Positions 35,848-44,947 of a stretch of 64,000 nt of DNA are shown here, in pieces. The notes under the pieces were generated by a model, which saw only the letters and a program-made list of their open reading frames with translations, was not told the DNA's origin and ran no database searches. The DNA is from Pseudomonas sp. RIT-PI-r (GTDB taxonomy: Bacteria > Pseudomonadota > Gammaproteobacteria > Pseudomonadales > Pseudomonadaceae): positions 1 through 64,000 of the forward strand of contig NZ_LIGE01000011.1 of assembly GCF_001297015.1 (NCBI RefSeq), written 5' to 3'. Position 1 is the first letter of the stretch, and every line of letters starts with the position of its first letter. Made by a program: the position numbers and the translations under genes.

Positions 35848-36612
35848 ATGAACACACTTGCAGACATCTACCAAAATCTCGGCCTGACCCTGTCCTTGCT
35901 GGTCATCGCTACCTTCATGCTGGCCGGCCTGATCAAAGGCATCATCGGCCTCGGCCTGCCCACCGTCGCCATGGGCCTGCTCGGTCTGGCTATGGCGCCC
36001 TCGCAGGCAGCCGCCTTGTTGATCATCCCGGCGACGCTGACCAACCTCTGGCAACTGGCATTCGGCGGACATTTAAAAGGCCTGATCAAACGCCTCTGGC
36101 CAATGCTCCTGACGATCTTCCTCGGCACCGGCATCGGCACCTTGTGGATCGGCATGGCCGGCGGACATTGGGTGGTGCGCGGACTCGGCGCGGCGTTGTT
36201 GCTGTATGCGCTGAGCGGCTTGTTGCTGCCGACACTCAGCGTAAACCCCCGCCATGAAGGCTGGCTTGGCCCGGTCTGCGGTTTGATCACCGGCATCATC
36301 ACCGCTGCCACGGGCGTGTTCGTGATTCCGGCGGTGCCTTATCTACAGGCGCTGGGTTTGAGCCGTGACGAACTGGTGCAGGCGCTTGGCCTGTCGTTCA
36401 CCGTCTCGACCCTGGCGCTGGCCGGCGGCCTGCTCTGGCGTGGCGCACTCGGCGGCGGTGAATTGAGCGCCTCGCTGCTGGCGCTGATTCCGGCGGTGCT
36501 GGGCATGTTGCTCGGCCAATGGCTGCGGCAACGCATCAGCGCTGTGTTGTTCAAGCGGGTGTTCTTCATTGGACTGGGCGCGCTCGGCGCCCATTTGCTG
36601 ATCAGCGGTTAG
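35848..36612 (+). CDS. TauE/SafE-family membrane permease
   Basis: Encodes 254 residues with about eight hydrophobic helices. The N-terminus FMLAGLIKGIIGLGLPTVAM and the repeated half GLITGIITAATGVFVIPAVP are the duplicated motifs of the TauE/SafE (DUF81) family, which move sulfonates, sulfite or other organic anions. The 3' end overlaps the convergent ABM gene by 11 bases. Probably controlled by the divergent LysR. Confidence 0.9.
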   Translation: MNTLADIYQNLGLTLSLLVIATFMLAGLIKGIIGLGLPTVAMGLLGLAMAPSQAAALLIIPATLTNLWQLAFGGHLKGLIKRLWPMLLTIFLGTGIGTLWIGMAGGHWVVRGLGAALLLYALSGLLLPTLSVNPRHEGWLGPVCGLITGIITAATGVFVIPAVPYLQALGLSRDELVQALGLSFTVSTLALAGGLLWRGALGGGELSASLLALIPAVLGMLLGQWLRQRISAVLFKRVFFIGLGALGAHLLISG

Positions 36613-36916
36613 CCGATGAATCGCTGAGCATCTCGATCGGGCGGATGTCGAAATCGCGCTCCAGATATTCCATGCGCTCGGCAAAAAATGCCTTCATGTG
36701 CGGCAGGTTCGAATGCACATCCAGATGCGCCTGGCTCGCCCAGATCTCGTAGAAGATGAACAGCGTCGGGTCTTCCTTGTCGCGCAGCATGTGGTATTCG
36801 ATGCAGCCGGGCTCGGCGCGGCTCGGCTCAACATAGGCGCGGAACAGTGCTTCAAAAGCCGCGGATTTTTCCGGGCGGGTCTTGGCGTGCAGGATAAATC
36901 CCTGGCGTTCACTCAT
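36602..36916 (-). CDS. YgiN-like antibiotic-biosynthesis-monooxygenase (ABM) domain protein
   Basis: Encodes 104 residues of a single ferredoxin-like ABM domain: FILHAKTRPEKSAAFEALF, EPGCIEYHMLRDKEDPTLFI and YEIWASQAHLDVHSNLPHMK. Such cofactor-free proteins act on quinols or reactive small molecules. It lies next to a quinone-reductase gene on the other side, as often seen for YgiN and MdaB. Confidence 0.9.
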   Translation of the reverse strand: MSERQGFILHAKTRPEKSAAFEALFRAYVEPSRAEPGCIEYHMLRDKEDPTLFIFYEIWASQAHLDVHSNLPHMKAFFAERMEYLERDFDIRPIEMLSDSSANR

Positions 36917-37101
36917 CTCGAATAGCTCCTCAAATGCAGATGGTCGCGCATGCTAGGGCAATAATCGGCATTCGATTCGTGCTTTTCAGTCAAATGTATT
37001 TTGCGCAATCACGGCTTATTCCGCGCGAGAAGGATCGTTAATCTGCCGCCATTCCAGTTTCCCTTCTCCACCCAGTCGAATGGCTGCGCCGAGGCTTTCT
37101 C

Positions 37102-37692
37102 ATGAAAAAAGTATTGTTGCTCAATGGCGGTAAAAAATTCGCTCACTCCGACGGTCGCTACAACGCCACCCTGCATGAAGCGGCGCTCAGTGTGCTCGAC
37201 CGTGGCGGGCTCGACGTCAAAACCACCTTTATCGACGAGGGTTACGACGTCGCGGAAGAAGTGGCCAAATTCCTTTGGGCCGACGTGATCATTTATCAGA
37301 TGCCGGGCTGGTGGATGGGCGCGCCGTGGACAGTGAAAAAGTACCTTGATGAAGTCTTCACCGAAGGCCACGGCAGCCTCTACGCCAGCGATGGCCGCAC
37401 CCGCTCCGATGCCTCGCAGAAATACGGCAGCGGCGGTCTGATTCAGGGCAAGCAATACATGCTGTCGCTGACCTGGAACGCACCGCAACAAGCCTTCGAT
37501 GACCCGACGGATTTCTTCGAAGCCAAAGGTGTGGACGCGGTGTACTTCCCCTTCCACAAGGCCAATGAATTTTTGGGCATGACCGGGTTGCCGACCTTTT
37601 TGTGTGTGGACGTGATGAAACGCCCAAACATCGAAGGGGATGTGGCGCGTTACGAGCAGCATCTGACCGAGGTGTTTGACCTTAAGGCTTAA
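37102..37692 (+). CDS. mdaB: NAD(P)H quinone oxidoreductase (MdaB-like)
   Basis: Encodes 196 residues of a flavodoxin-fold enzyme: KKVLLLNGGKKFAHSDGRYN, DVIIYQMPGWWMGAPWTVKK, GGLIQGKQYMLSLTWNAP and the C-terminal MKRPNIEGDVARYEQHL. MdaB reduces quinones by two electrons and helps against oxidative stress. The LysR gene downstream is a likely relative, after a REP pair. Confidence 0.93.
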   Translation: MKKVLLLNGGKKFAHSDGRYNATLHEAALSVLDRGGLDVKTTFIDEGYDVAEEVAKFLWADVIIYQMPGWWMGAPWTVKKYLDEVFTEGHGSLYASDGRTRSDASQKYGSGGLIQGKQYMLSLTWNAPQQAFDDPTDFFEAKGVDAVYFPFHKANEFLGMTGLPTFLCVDVMKRPNIEGDVARYEQHLTEVFDLKA

Positions 37693-37725
37693 GTGATTTA
37701 GGGCTACTATCGGCGGTAACAGCGA

Positions 37726-37790
37726 AAGATCGCAGCCTGCGGCAGCTCCTGCAGCGTTCACATGTAGGAGCTGCCGCAGGCTGCGATCTT
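37726..37790. repeat. REP inverted pair, CTGCCGCAGGCTGCGATC family
   Basis: Two perfect 25-base arms (37726-37750 and 37766-37790) with a 15-base loop. This is a second repeat family, also found singly at 44810 and as a pair at 58776. It ends 22 bases before the LysR start. Confidence 0.9.
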
Positions 37791-37812
37791 GGCGATCTCA
37801 AAGAGGACACCC

Positions 37813-38724
37813 GTGAAAGCCAGATCCGATGAGTTGCAGATTTTCGTCTGTGTGATCGAGTGCGGTTCCATTTCCGCCGCCGCCGAGCAGGTCGGGCAGA
37901 CGCCGTCGGCGGTCAGTCGCACGTTGTCGAAGCTGGAAGCCAAGCTCGACACCACGCTGATCAACCGCACCACGCGGCGCATGGACCTGACCGAAGAGGG
38001 CAAGTACTTCTTCGAGCACGCCAAGCTGATTCTTGACCAGATGGACCAACTCGAAGAACGCCTGTCGTCACGCCAGCAAACCCCGTCCGGGCGCCTGCGC
38101 ATCAACGCGGCCTCGCCATTTATGCTCCACGCGGTGGTTCCGTACATCGACGAATTCCGTCGTCTCTATCCGGACATCCAGCTCGAACTCAACAGCAATG
38201 ACCTGATCATTGACCTGCTGGAACAAAGCACCGACATCGCCATCCGCATCGGCACCCTCGCCGATTCGACGCTGCACGCGCGTTCGCTCGGTTGCAGTCC
38301 GCTGCTGATCGTCGCCAGCCCTGCGTATCTGGAAAAACACGGCGCGCCGCAGCAAGTCGCTGACCTGGGCGAACACACCTTGCTCGGTTTCACTCAAAAC
38401 GAAGGCCTCAACCAATGGCCGCTGCGCTACGTGCACGGCGACCGCTGGCCAATCACCCCGGCGATCAGTGCCTCCAGCGGCGAGACCGTGCGTCATCTGG
38501 CGCTGGAAGGGCAGGGCATCGCTTGCCTGTCGCACTTCATGACCATCGACGACATCCGTGCCGGCCGTTTGAAAGTCCTGCTCGGCGAATTCAACAGCGG
38601 TTATCGCCAGCCGATCAACGCGGTGTACTACCGTAACTCGCAATTGGCGCTGCGCATTCAGTGCTTCCTCGACTTCATCCAGAGCAAACTCGCCGCTTAC
38701 GCCAGCGCCGATTTCAAGGGCTGA
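37813..38724 (+). CDS. LysR-family transcriptional regulator
   Basis: Encodes 303 residues, GTG start with AAGAGGA upstream; an earlier in-frame start lies partly in the REP pair and was rejected. The N-terminal helix-turn-helix is VIECGSISAAAEQVGQTPSA with SRTLSKLEAKLDTTLINRTT, followed by a CrgA/YafC-type effector domain (PSGRLRINAASPFMLHAVVP). Regulators of this branch often control quinone reductases such as the upstream mdaB-like gene. Confidence 0.92.
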   Translation: MKARSDELQIFVCVIECGSISAAAEQVGQTPSAVSRTLSKLEAKLDTTLINRTTRRMDLTEEGKYFFEHAKLILDQMDQLEERLSSRQQTPSGRLRINAASPFMLHAVVPYIDEFRRLYPDIQLELNSNDLIIDLLEQSTDIAIRIGTLADSTLHARSLGCSPLLIVASPAYLEKHGAPQQVADLGEHTLLGFTQNEGLNQWPLRYVHGDRWPITPAISASSGETVRHLALEGQGIACLSHFMTIDDIRAGRLKVLLGEFNSGYRQPINAVYYRNSQLALRIQCFLDFIQSKLAAYASADFKG

Positions 38725-38827
38725 TTCGTGACCTCTGCGCAAGAGTGAATTGGCCGAGGGCGGGTTTTTCCCTCGGGCTCACGGGCCGATACTCGTCCCA
38801 TCACTTACTCACGCAGGGAGTTTCTCC

Positions 38828-39721
38828 ATGAACGTATTCGTCACCGGCGCTGCCGGATTTATCGGCGGCTCGATCGCTACCGGTCTGGTTCAGGCCGGGC
38901 ATAACGTTACCGGGCTGGTGCGCAGCGCCGAACAGGCTGCCGAGCTGCAAGCGCTGGGCATAACCCCGGTTATCGGCACTCTGGATGACAAAGCACTGCT
39001 CACCGAACAGGCCCGCGCCGCCGATGCGGTAATCAACGCCGCCAGCAGCGACCATCGCGGCGCCGTCGAAGCCTTGCTCGACGCGTTACGTGGGTCGAAC
39101 AAAGTGTTCCTGCACACCAGCGGTTCGAGCATCGTTGGCGATGCGTCGGGCGGCAAGTCCAGTGACGTCATCTACTTTGAAGACAACCTGCCAGAACCGA
39201 CCGTCGACAAGGCCGCACGCGTGGCCATCGACAACCTGATCCTCGCCGCGGCGAAGGACGGCGTGAATTCGGCAGTGATCTGCAACACGCTGATCTACGG
39301 CCACAGCCTGGGCGTCAATCGTGACAGCGTGCAACTGCCGCGACTGCTCAAACAGGCTCGCAAAAGCGGCGTGGTGCGCCACGTCGGCACCGGCCAGAAC
39401 CTCTGGTCCAACGTACACATCGAAGACGTCGTCGCCCTGTATCTGCTGGCACTGACCAAAAACGTCCCGGGTACTTTCTACTTCGTCGAAAGCGGCGAAG
39501 CCTCGTTCATCGACATAACCACCGCCATGGCCGGAGCGCTGAACCTGGGCCAACCACAAGACTGGCCGCTGAAAGACGCCGAAGCCGAATGGGGCTACGA
39601 AATGGCCAACTACGGCCTCGGCTCCAACAGCCGAGTGCGCGGCAAACATGCGCGCGAACTGCTGGGCTGGGCGCCGAAGCGCACGTCAGTGGTTGAATGG
39701 ATTCGTAACGAAATGGTGTGA
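38828..39721 (+). CDS. NAD-dependent epimerase/dehydratase family protein
   Basis: Encodes 297 residues of an extended short-chain dehydrogenase: FVTGAAGFIGGSIATGLVQ at the N-terminus, NAASSDHRGAVEALL, and a C-terminal GWAPKRTSVVEWIRNE. The YxxxK element is not clearly in the usual place, so it may act in NADP-dependent reduction of a small ligand. The last 57 bases are repeated at 40714, beyond the Fic module. Confidence 0.87.
   Translation: MNVFVTGAAGFIGGSIATGLVQAGHNVTGLVRSAEQAAELQALGITPVIGTLDDKALLTEQARAADAVINAASSDHRGAVEALLDALRGSNKVFLHTSGSSIVGDASGGKSSDVIYFEDNLPEPTVDKAARVAIDNLILAAAKDGVNSAVICNTLIYGHSLGVNRDSVQLPRLLKQARKSGVVRHVGTGQNLWSNVHIEDVVALYLLALTKNVPGTFYFVESGEASFIDITTAMAGALNLGQPQDWPLKDAEAEWGYEMANYGLGSNSRVRGKHARELLGWAPKRTSVVEWIRNEMV
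39665..39721 (+). repeat. Direct repeat, left copy (end of epimerase gene)
   Basis: These 57 bases match 40714-40770 at 55 positions, ending exactly with the stop codon. The two copies are 1049 bases apart and bracket the Fic module. Confidence 0.9.
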
Positions 39722-39764
39722 TTACTGTTTGAGCCCCGCCGGGCTTTGTTATCACTCTTTAGAG

Positions 39765-39792
39765 CGGCTGCCATCGGGCAGCCGTTTTCGTT
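39765..39792 (+). terminator. Rho-independent terminator after the epimerase gene
   Basis: CGGCTGCC and GGCAGCCG pair around ATCG and are followed by TTTTCGTTT. It isolates the epimerase transcript from fic. Confidence 0.82.
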
Positions 39793-39861
39793 TCGGGCTT
39801 TGCGCTTGTGTCACGCCAGACCTATGGTGCTCTGAACATTGCCAGTTCAGCAGGTACAAGG

Positions 39862-40479
39862 ATGATTGACCGATATGAAGCAGAAGGGGCGCAAAGCAGC
39901 TTTCAGCCCGGCTCGAATGAGCAAGTGCTGAGCAATAAACTGGGAATTATCGAACCCGAAGACATGGATGATGCAGAGCTGGTTTTGTTGGAAAAGCTCT
40001 ACCAGTCTGTGCTCATCGAGCATTTGCCTGATCGGTCAATCACTGTTCAGGATCTGAAGGATTGGCATCGACACTGGCTCGGGAATATCTATCCATGGGC
40101 GGGCGATGTCCGCGCGGTAAATTTGGGCAAGGATGGATTTTTCTTTGCTGCTGCGCCGCAAATTCCTCGATTGCTCGATGGATTTGAAAAGGACTGCCTG
40201 TCCAAATACACGCCATGTGGTCCCGATCTGGATGAGAACCTGATTCGCGCCATCGCTGTAACGCACGTCGAGTTCATCCTGATTCATCCCTTTCGCGAAG
40301 GTAATGGGCGCTTGTCGCGATTATTGGCGGATGTCATGGCCGTTCAGGCGGGCTACGTGCCGCTGGACTACAGCAGTTGGGAACGAAACAAAGAGGCTTA
40401 TTTTGCAGCCATCAACCAAGGGCTGAACTGCAACTACGAACCCATGGAGTATTGGGTCCGGCAGGCAGTATGGACTTGA
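39862..40479 (+). CDS. Fic-domain protein (probable AMP-transferase toxin)
   Basis: Encodes 205 residues. The Fic motif HPFREGNGR is complete (142-150), with the catalytic His142, so it should transfer AMP (or a similar group) to a target hydroxyl. The upstream YPWAGDVRAVNLGKDGFFF flap is also typical. No (S/T)xxxE(G/N) inhibitory helix is seen at either end, so a separate antitoxin is expected. The ATG at 39862 has only a weak ribosome site (AGG). The earlier in-frame start at 39808 was not chosen. Confidence 0.88.
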   Translation: MIDRYEAEGAQSSFQPGSNEQVLSNKLGIIEPEDMDDAELVLLEKLYQSVLIEHLPDRSITVQDLKDWHRHWLGNIYPWAGDVRAVNLGKDGFFFAAAPQIPRLLDGFEKDCLSKYTPCGPDLDENLIRAIAVTHVEFILIHPFREGNGRLSRLLADVMAVQAGYVPLDYSSWERNKEAYFAAINQGLNCNYEPMEYWVRQAVWT

Positions 40480-40486
40480 GGCGGAA

Positions 40487-40648
40487 CTACTTGGCCAGGG
40501 ACAAGTGCAGGAACTTACTGGACCTGAGTTTGAGTTTGCGCTCAATGGTTTCCACGCTTTGACCTGTCTCGATGGCTGTCGAACTGGCAACTGCGCGGAT
40601 CAACGTTTCGGTTGTCAGTTTTTTTTTGGTACGAGGCGTGGGGCTCAT
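40487..40648 (-). CDS. Small 53-residue protein, possible Fic antitoxin
   Basis: Reading the minus strand from ATG at 40648 gives 53 residues beginning MSPTPRTKKKLTTETLIRAV and ending SKFLHLSLAK. GGAG lies eight bases before the ATG. The chain is basic and probably helical. Its SSTAIET segment resembles the (S/T)xxxE(G/N) antitoxin motif except for the last residue. It is convergent with fic, eight bases from its stop, and inside the same repeat-bounded islet. A run of nine A codes three lysines and could cause slippage. I know no named homologue; a role as antitoxin is inferred from position and the near-motif. Confidence 0.6.
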   Translation of the reverse strand: MSPTPRTKKKLTTETLIRAVASSTAIETGQSVETIERKLKLRSSKFLHLSLAK

Positions 40649-40713
40649 GGCAGGTACTCCGGGAGGTTGTCAGGCGAGTATAGCGCTTGGCTGGATTTGA
40701 AAAACATGTCTAT

Positions 40714-40770
40714 GGCTGGGCACCGAAGCGCACGTCGGTGGTTGAATGGATTCGTAACGAAATGGTGTGA
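40714..40770 (+). repeat. Direct repeat, right copy (duplicated epimerase gene end)
   Basis: A copy of the last 57 bases of the epimerase gene, with two substitutions, standing alone after the Fic islet. It marks the outer border of the inserted segment. Confidence 0.9.
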
Positions 40771-40828
40771 GTCGTCCACCAGCTCCCACAGGTTTTGCGC
40801 ATTCTGTCTGGAGGAATGCGATCAAAAC

Positions 40829-40918
40829 TGTGGGAGCGAGCCTGCTCGCGAAAGCGGTTTTTCAGTCGATAGAGATGTTGAATGTGAAGCCGCCTTCGCG
40901 AGCAGGCTCGCTCCCACA
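40829..40918. repeat. REP inverted pair
   Basis: Arms at 40829-40858 and 40890-40918 with the GCGAGCAGGCTCGCTCCCACA core. It makes up most of the 340-base gap before the GntP-type gene; the remainder shows only a probable promoter. Confidence 0.88.
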
Positions 40919-41110
40919 TTGGTTTCTCGTTCACCGAAAAGCCATGTAAATCCCTCCCCCTGATTTTCATTAATCACGACAAGACATGCCTGTTAGCGAC
41001 ACGCCTTACCTCTCCACGAAAATTACTTTCATGCGGTTTGAAATCTCGATCTCGAAATGATTTATGAGTTTCACAACCCATTCGAACGTGACCCTTTCGA
41101 GGAGTACCGC

Positions 41111-42460
41111 ATGACGCCTTCCTTCGGCTATTGGCTGCTGGTCTATGCCGCCGTCGCCATCATCGCGCTGATCGTGTTGATCGCCCGTTACCGGCTCAAC
41201 CCGTTCATCGTCATCACCCTGATTTCCATTGGTCTTGCGCTGGTCGCGGGGATGCCGCCGTCAGGTGTGGTGGGGGCGTATGAGGCCGGGGTGGGCAAGA
41301 CGCTGGGACATATCGCGCTGGTGGTCGCGCTGGGGACGATGCTCGGCAAGATGATGGCCGAATCCGGCGGTGCCGAGCAGATGGCGCGCACGCTGATCGA
41401 TAAATTCGGCGAGAAGAACGCGCACTGGGCGATGGTCTGCATCGCGTTTCTGGTTGGGCTGCCGTTGTTCTTCGAGGTCGGTTTCGTCTTGCTGGTGCCG
41501 ATTGCGTTCACCGTGGCGCGACGCGTGGGTGTGTCGATTCTGATGGTCGGGTTGCCGATGGTCGCTGGCCTGTCGGTGGTGCATGCGCTGGTGCCGCCGC
41601 ACCCGGCGGCGATGCTGGCGGTGCAGGCTTATCAGGCTTCAGTCGGGCAGACCTTGCTGTATGCGATTGCCATCGGCATTCCCACCGCGATCATTGCCGG
41701 GCCGCTGTACGCCAAATTCATCGTGCCGCGCATTCACTTGCCGGCGGATAACCCGCTGGAAAAACAATTCCTCGACCGCGAACCGCGCGACAAGCTGCCG
41801 GGTTTCGGCATCACCATGGCGACCATTCTGTTGCCGGTGGTATTAATGCTGATCGGTGGTTGGGCCAACCTGATTTCCACGCCGGGTGGCGGTTTCAACC
41901 AGTTTCTGTTGTTCATCGGCAACTCAGTGATTGCCTTGCTGCTGGCGACCTTGCTGAGTTTCTGGACGCTCGGCATCGCCCAGGGTTTCAACCGTGAATC
42001 GATCCTCAAGTTCACCAACGAATGCCTGGCACCCACCGCCAGCATCACCTTGCTGGTCGGTGCTGGTGGTGGTTTGAACCGGATTCTGGTCGACGCTGGC
42101 GTCACCGATCAGATCGTCGGCCTCGCTCATGAATTCCACCTGTCGCCGCTGATCATGGGCTGGCTGTTCGCCGCGCTGATGCGCATCGCCACAGGCTCGG
42201 CGACCGTGGCCATGACCACCGCGTCCGGCGTGGTCGCGCCGGTGGCCATTGGTCTGGGTTATCCACACCCTGAACTGTTGGTGCTGGCGACCGGCGCCGG
42301 CTCGGTTATCTTTTCCCACGTCAACGACGGCGGCTTCTGGTTGATCAAAGAATACTTCAACATGACGGTCGCGCAGACGTTCAAGACCTGGACCGTGCTC
42401 GAGACGCTTATCTCGGTAGTCGCGTTCGGCCTGACCGTCGGCCTTTCTTACTTGCTGTAA
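41111..42460 (+). CDS. GntP-family permease
   Basis: Encodes 449 residues with about 12 hydrophobic helices. ALGTMLGKMMAESGGAEQMA and HALVPPHPAAMLAVQAY are characteristic of the gluconate:H+ symporter family, whose members also carry D-serine and other small acids. GAGGAG precedes the ATG at 41111. A regulator and a D-aminoacylase follow directly, so the likely cargo is an N-acyl-D-amino acid or D-amino acid. Confidence 0.9.
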   Translation: MTPSFGYWLLVYAAVAIIALIVLIARYRLNPFIVITLISIGLALVAGMPPSGVVGAYEAGVGKTLGHIALVVALGTMLGKMMAESGGAEQMARTLIDKFGEKNAHWAMVCIAFLVGLPLFFEVGFVLLVPIAFTVARRVGVSILMVGLPMVAGLSVVHALVPPHPAAMLAVQAYQASVGQTLLYAIAIGIPTAIIAGPLYAKFIVPRIHLPADNPLEKQFLDREPRDKLPGFGITMATILLPVVLMLIGGWANLISTPGGGFNQFLLFIGNSVIALLLATLLSFWTLGIAQGFNRESILKFTNECLAPTASITLLVGAGGGLNRILVDAGVTDQIVGLAHEFHLSPLIMGWLFAALMRIATGSATVAMTTASGVVAPVAIGLGYPHPELLVLATGAGSVIFSHVNDGGFWLIKEYFNMTVAQTFKTWTVLETLISVVAFGLTVGLSYLL

Positions 42461-42476
42461 CCGGAGCCTGCCGCCC

Positions 42477-43337
42477 ATGGACATCCTCTACCAGATCCGC
42501 GCCCGCCAGGATTCCTTCAGCGCCGGCGAAGGCCGCATCGCCCGTTTGATGCTCGATGACGTCGGTTTTGCCGCGAGCGCCAGCCTCGAAGACCTCGCAC
42601 AACGTGCCGAAGTCAGCACCGCCACGCTGTCGCGTTTTGCCCGTACGGTCGGCTGTCGCGACTTACGTGATCTGCGCCTGCAACTGGCTCAGGCCAGCGG
42701 CGTTGGCAGCCGTTTTCTCGACCCGGCGGGCACGCCAGAGCAGTCGGCGTTCTACGGGCAGATCGTCGGCGATATCGAAACCACGTTGCGTCAGCATCTG
42801 GCCGGTTTCGACGAATCACGTTTTGCCGATGCGGTGAAACTGCTCGGTCAGGCACGGATGATTCATGCCTTCGGCATGGGCGGTTGCTCGACGCTTTGCA
42901 GTGATGAATTGCAAGTGCGCCTGGTGCGCCTCGGCTATCCGATCGCGGTGTGCCATGACGCGGTGATGATGCGCGTCACCGCCGCCAGCCTCAACGCCGA
43001 ACAAGTGGTGATTGTCTGTTCGCTGACCGGCATCACCCCGGAGCTTTTGGAAACTGTCGAACTCGCGCGCAACTACGGCGCACGTATTCTCGCCATCACC
43101 CGCGCCGATTCGCCGTTGGCGCAACTGGCCGACATCGTCCTGCCGCTGCAAGGCGCAGAAACTTCGTTCATCTACAAACCGACGGCGGCTCGCTACGGCA
43201 TGCTGCTCGCCATCGACGTGCTGGCGACCGAGCTGGCGCTGGCCAATCCTGAAGACAATCAAGAACGTCTGCGGCGCATCAAACTCGCCCTCGACGAATA
43301 CCGTGGCGGCGACGATCACCTGCCGCTGGGAGACTGA
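42477..43337 (+). CDS. RpiR-family regulator with SIS domain
   Basis: Encodes 286 residues: N-terminal HTH_6 domain (FSAGEGRIARLMLDDVGFAA, AEVSTATLSRFARTVGC) and a SIS ligand domain (IHAFGMGGCSTLCSDELQVR, VIVCSLTGITPELLETVE). RpiR regulators sense phosphosugars or related ligands. It lies between the permease and the deacylase and ends one base before the next ATG, so all three share a transcript. Confidence 0.93.
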   Translation: MDILYQIRARQDSFSAGEGRIARLMLDDVGFAASASLEDLAQRAEVSTATLSRFARTVGCRDLRDLRLQLAQASGVGSRFLDPAGTPEQSAFYGQIVGDIETTLRQHLAGFDESRFADAVKLLGQARMIHAFGMGGCSTLCSDELQVRLVRLGYPIAVCHDAVMMRVTAASLNAEQVVIVCSLTGITPELLETVELARNYGARILAITRADSPLAQLADIVLPLQGAETSFIYKPTAARYGMLLAIDVLATELALANPEDNQERLRRIKLALDEYRGGDDHLPLGD

Positions 43338-43338
43338 C

Positions 43339-44796
43339 ATGCTGTACGACACCCTGATTCGCAATGCCCTGATCATCGACGGCAGCAACACCCCCGGTTA
43401 CTGCGCCGACGTGGCGATTCGCGCGGGCCGCATCGAGCGTATCGGTGACTTGCACGACGCCACGGCAACCGAAGAAATCGACGCCGCCGGCCGCGTGCTG
43501 GCGCCCGGTTTTATCGACGTGCACACCCACGACGACACGGTGGTGATTCGTCAGCCGGAGATGCTGCCAAAACTCAGCCAAGGCGTGACCACGGTGATTG
43601 TCGGCAACTGCGGGATCAGCGCTTCGCCCGTGACATTGAAGGGCAATCCGCCGGATCCGATGAACCTGCTCGGCACCGCGGCGGCGTTTGTTTATCCACG
43701 CTTCAGCGATTACCGCGCGGCGGTAGAAGCGGCCAATACCACTCTGAACGTGGCGGCACTGATCGGCCATACTGCGCTGCGCAGCAATCATCTCGATGAC
43801 TTGTTCCGCACCGCGACGCCAGAAGAAATCGCCGCGATGCGCGAGCAGTTACGCGAAAGCCTTGAGGCCGGTGCGTTGGGTTTATCCACAGGTCTGGCGT
43901 ACGCCAGCGCCTACAACGCTTCCACCGATGAAGTCATGCAACTGACTGAAGAACTGACAGCATTTGGCGCGGTGTATACCACGCATTTGCGCAGCGAATT
44001 CGCCCCGGTGCTGGAAGCAATGGACGAAGCTTTTCAAATCGGTCGCCACGCCAAATCACCGGTGATCATTTCCCACCTCAAGTGTGCAGGTGTGGGTAAC
44101 TGGGGGCGCAGCCCTGAGCTCCTCGCTTCATTGGAAGAAGCCGCGAAAACCCACCCGGTCGGCTGCGATTGCTACCCGTATGCGGCGAGTTCTTCGACGC
44201 TGGATCTGAAGCAAGTCACCGACGCCCACCGCATCACCATCACCTGGTCGACACCGCACCCGCAAGTCAGCGGTCGCGACCTGATCGACATCGCTGCGGA
44301 CTGGAATCTGCCGCTGCTTGATGCCGCGAAACGCTTGCAACCGGCGGGGGCTGTTTACTACGGCATGGACGAGGCGGATGTACGAAGAATCCTCGCTCAT
44401 CCGCTTTCGATGGTCGGTTCTGACGGACTGCCGGAAGATCCGTTCCCGCATCCACGCTTGTGGGGCGCGTTCCCACGGGTGTTGGGCCATTTCAGTCGTG
44501 ATGTCGGGCTGTTTCCGCTGCACACCGCCGTGCACAAGATGACTGGGCTGTCGGCGGCGCGATTTGGTTTGAAGGAGCGCGGCGAGATTCGTGAAGGCTA
44601 TTGGGCGGATCTGGTGTTGTTCGATCCGGCGACCGTGCGTGATGTCGCCGATTTCAATGATCCGCAAAGAGCGGCGCAGGGCATTGACGGGGTTTGGGTT
44701 AATGGCGTGTTGAGTTACCGCGACGGGCAGGCAAATGGGCGCAGGGAAGGGCGGTTTCTGGCGCGCGAAGGTGATTTGCGCGAAGGTTTTCATTGA
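43339..44796 (+). CDS. N-acyl-D-amino-acid deacylase (D-aminoacylase)
   Basis: Encodes 485 residues of the amidohydrolase superfamily. Metal-site motifs are GFIDVHTHDD, VGNCGIS with its cysteine, GHTALR, YTTHLRSE and ISHLKCAG, and the late VGSDGLPEDPFPHPRL supplies the catalytic aspartate. It removes acyl groups from N-acyl-D-amino acids in the cytoplasm. GGGAGAC precedes the ATG at 43339. Operon with the GntP permease and RpiR regulator. Confidence 0.92.
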   Translation: MLYDTLIRNALIIDGSNTPGYCADVAIRAGRIERIGDLHDATATEEIDAAGRVLAPGFIDVHTHDDTVVIRQPEMLPKLSQGVTTVIVGNCGISASPVTLKGNPPDPMNLLGTAAAFVYPRFSDYRAAVEAANTTLNVAALIGHTALRSNHLDDLFRTATPEEIAAMREQLRESLEAGALGLSTGLAYASAYNASTDEVMQLTEELTAFGAVYTTHLRSEFAPVLEAMDEAFQIGRHAKSPVIISHLKCAGVGNWGRSPELLASLEEAAKTHPVGCDCYPYAASSSTLDLKQVTDAHRITITWSTPHPQVSGRDLIDIAADWNLPLLDAAKRLQPAGAVYYGMDEADVRRILAHPLSMVGSDGLPEDPFPHPRLWGAFPRVLGHFSRDVGLFPLHTAVHKMTGLSAARFGLKERGEIREGYWADLVLFDPATVRDVADFNDPQRAAQGIDGVWVNGVLSYRDGQANGRREGRFLAREGDLREGFH

Positions 44797-44809
44797 GCGC
44801 AATGTCCCT

Positions 44810-44842
44810 GTAGGAGCTGCCGCAGGCTGCGATCTTTTGATC
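44810..44842. repeat. Single REP element, CTGCCGCAGGCTGCGATC family
   Basis: One copy of the second repeat family, without a facing partner, in the 151-base gap after the deacylase gene. Confidence 0.75.
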
Positions 44843-44947
44843 CATGTCTCATAGTGGCACTCTGCGATTAAAGAAAGCCAGCAACAAGCCGAAGTGCTGA
44901 CATCCAGCCCAACTACACTGTCGGGCCAACCAGTCAGGGAGCACCCC

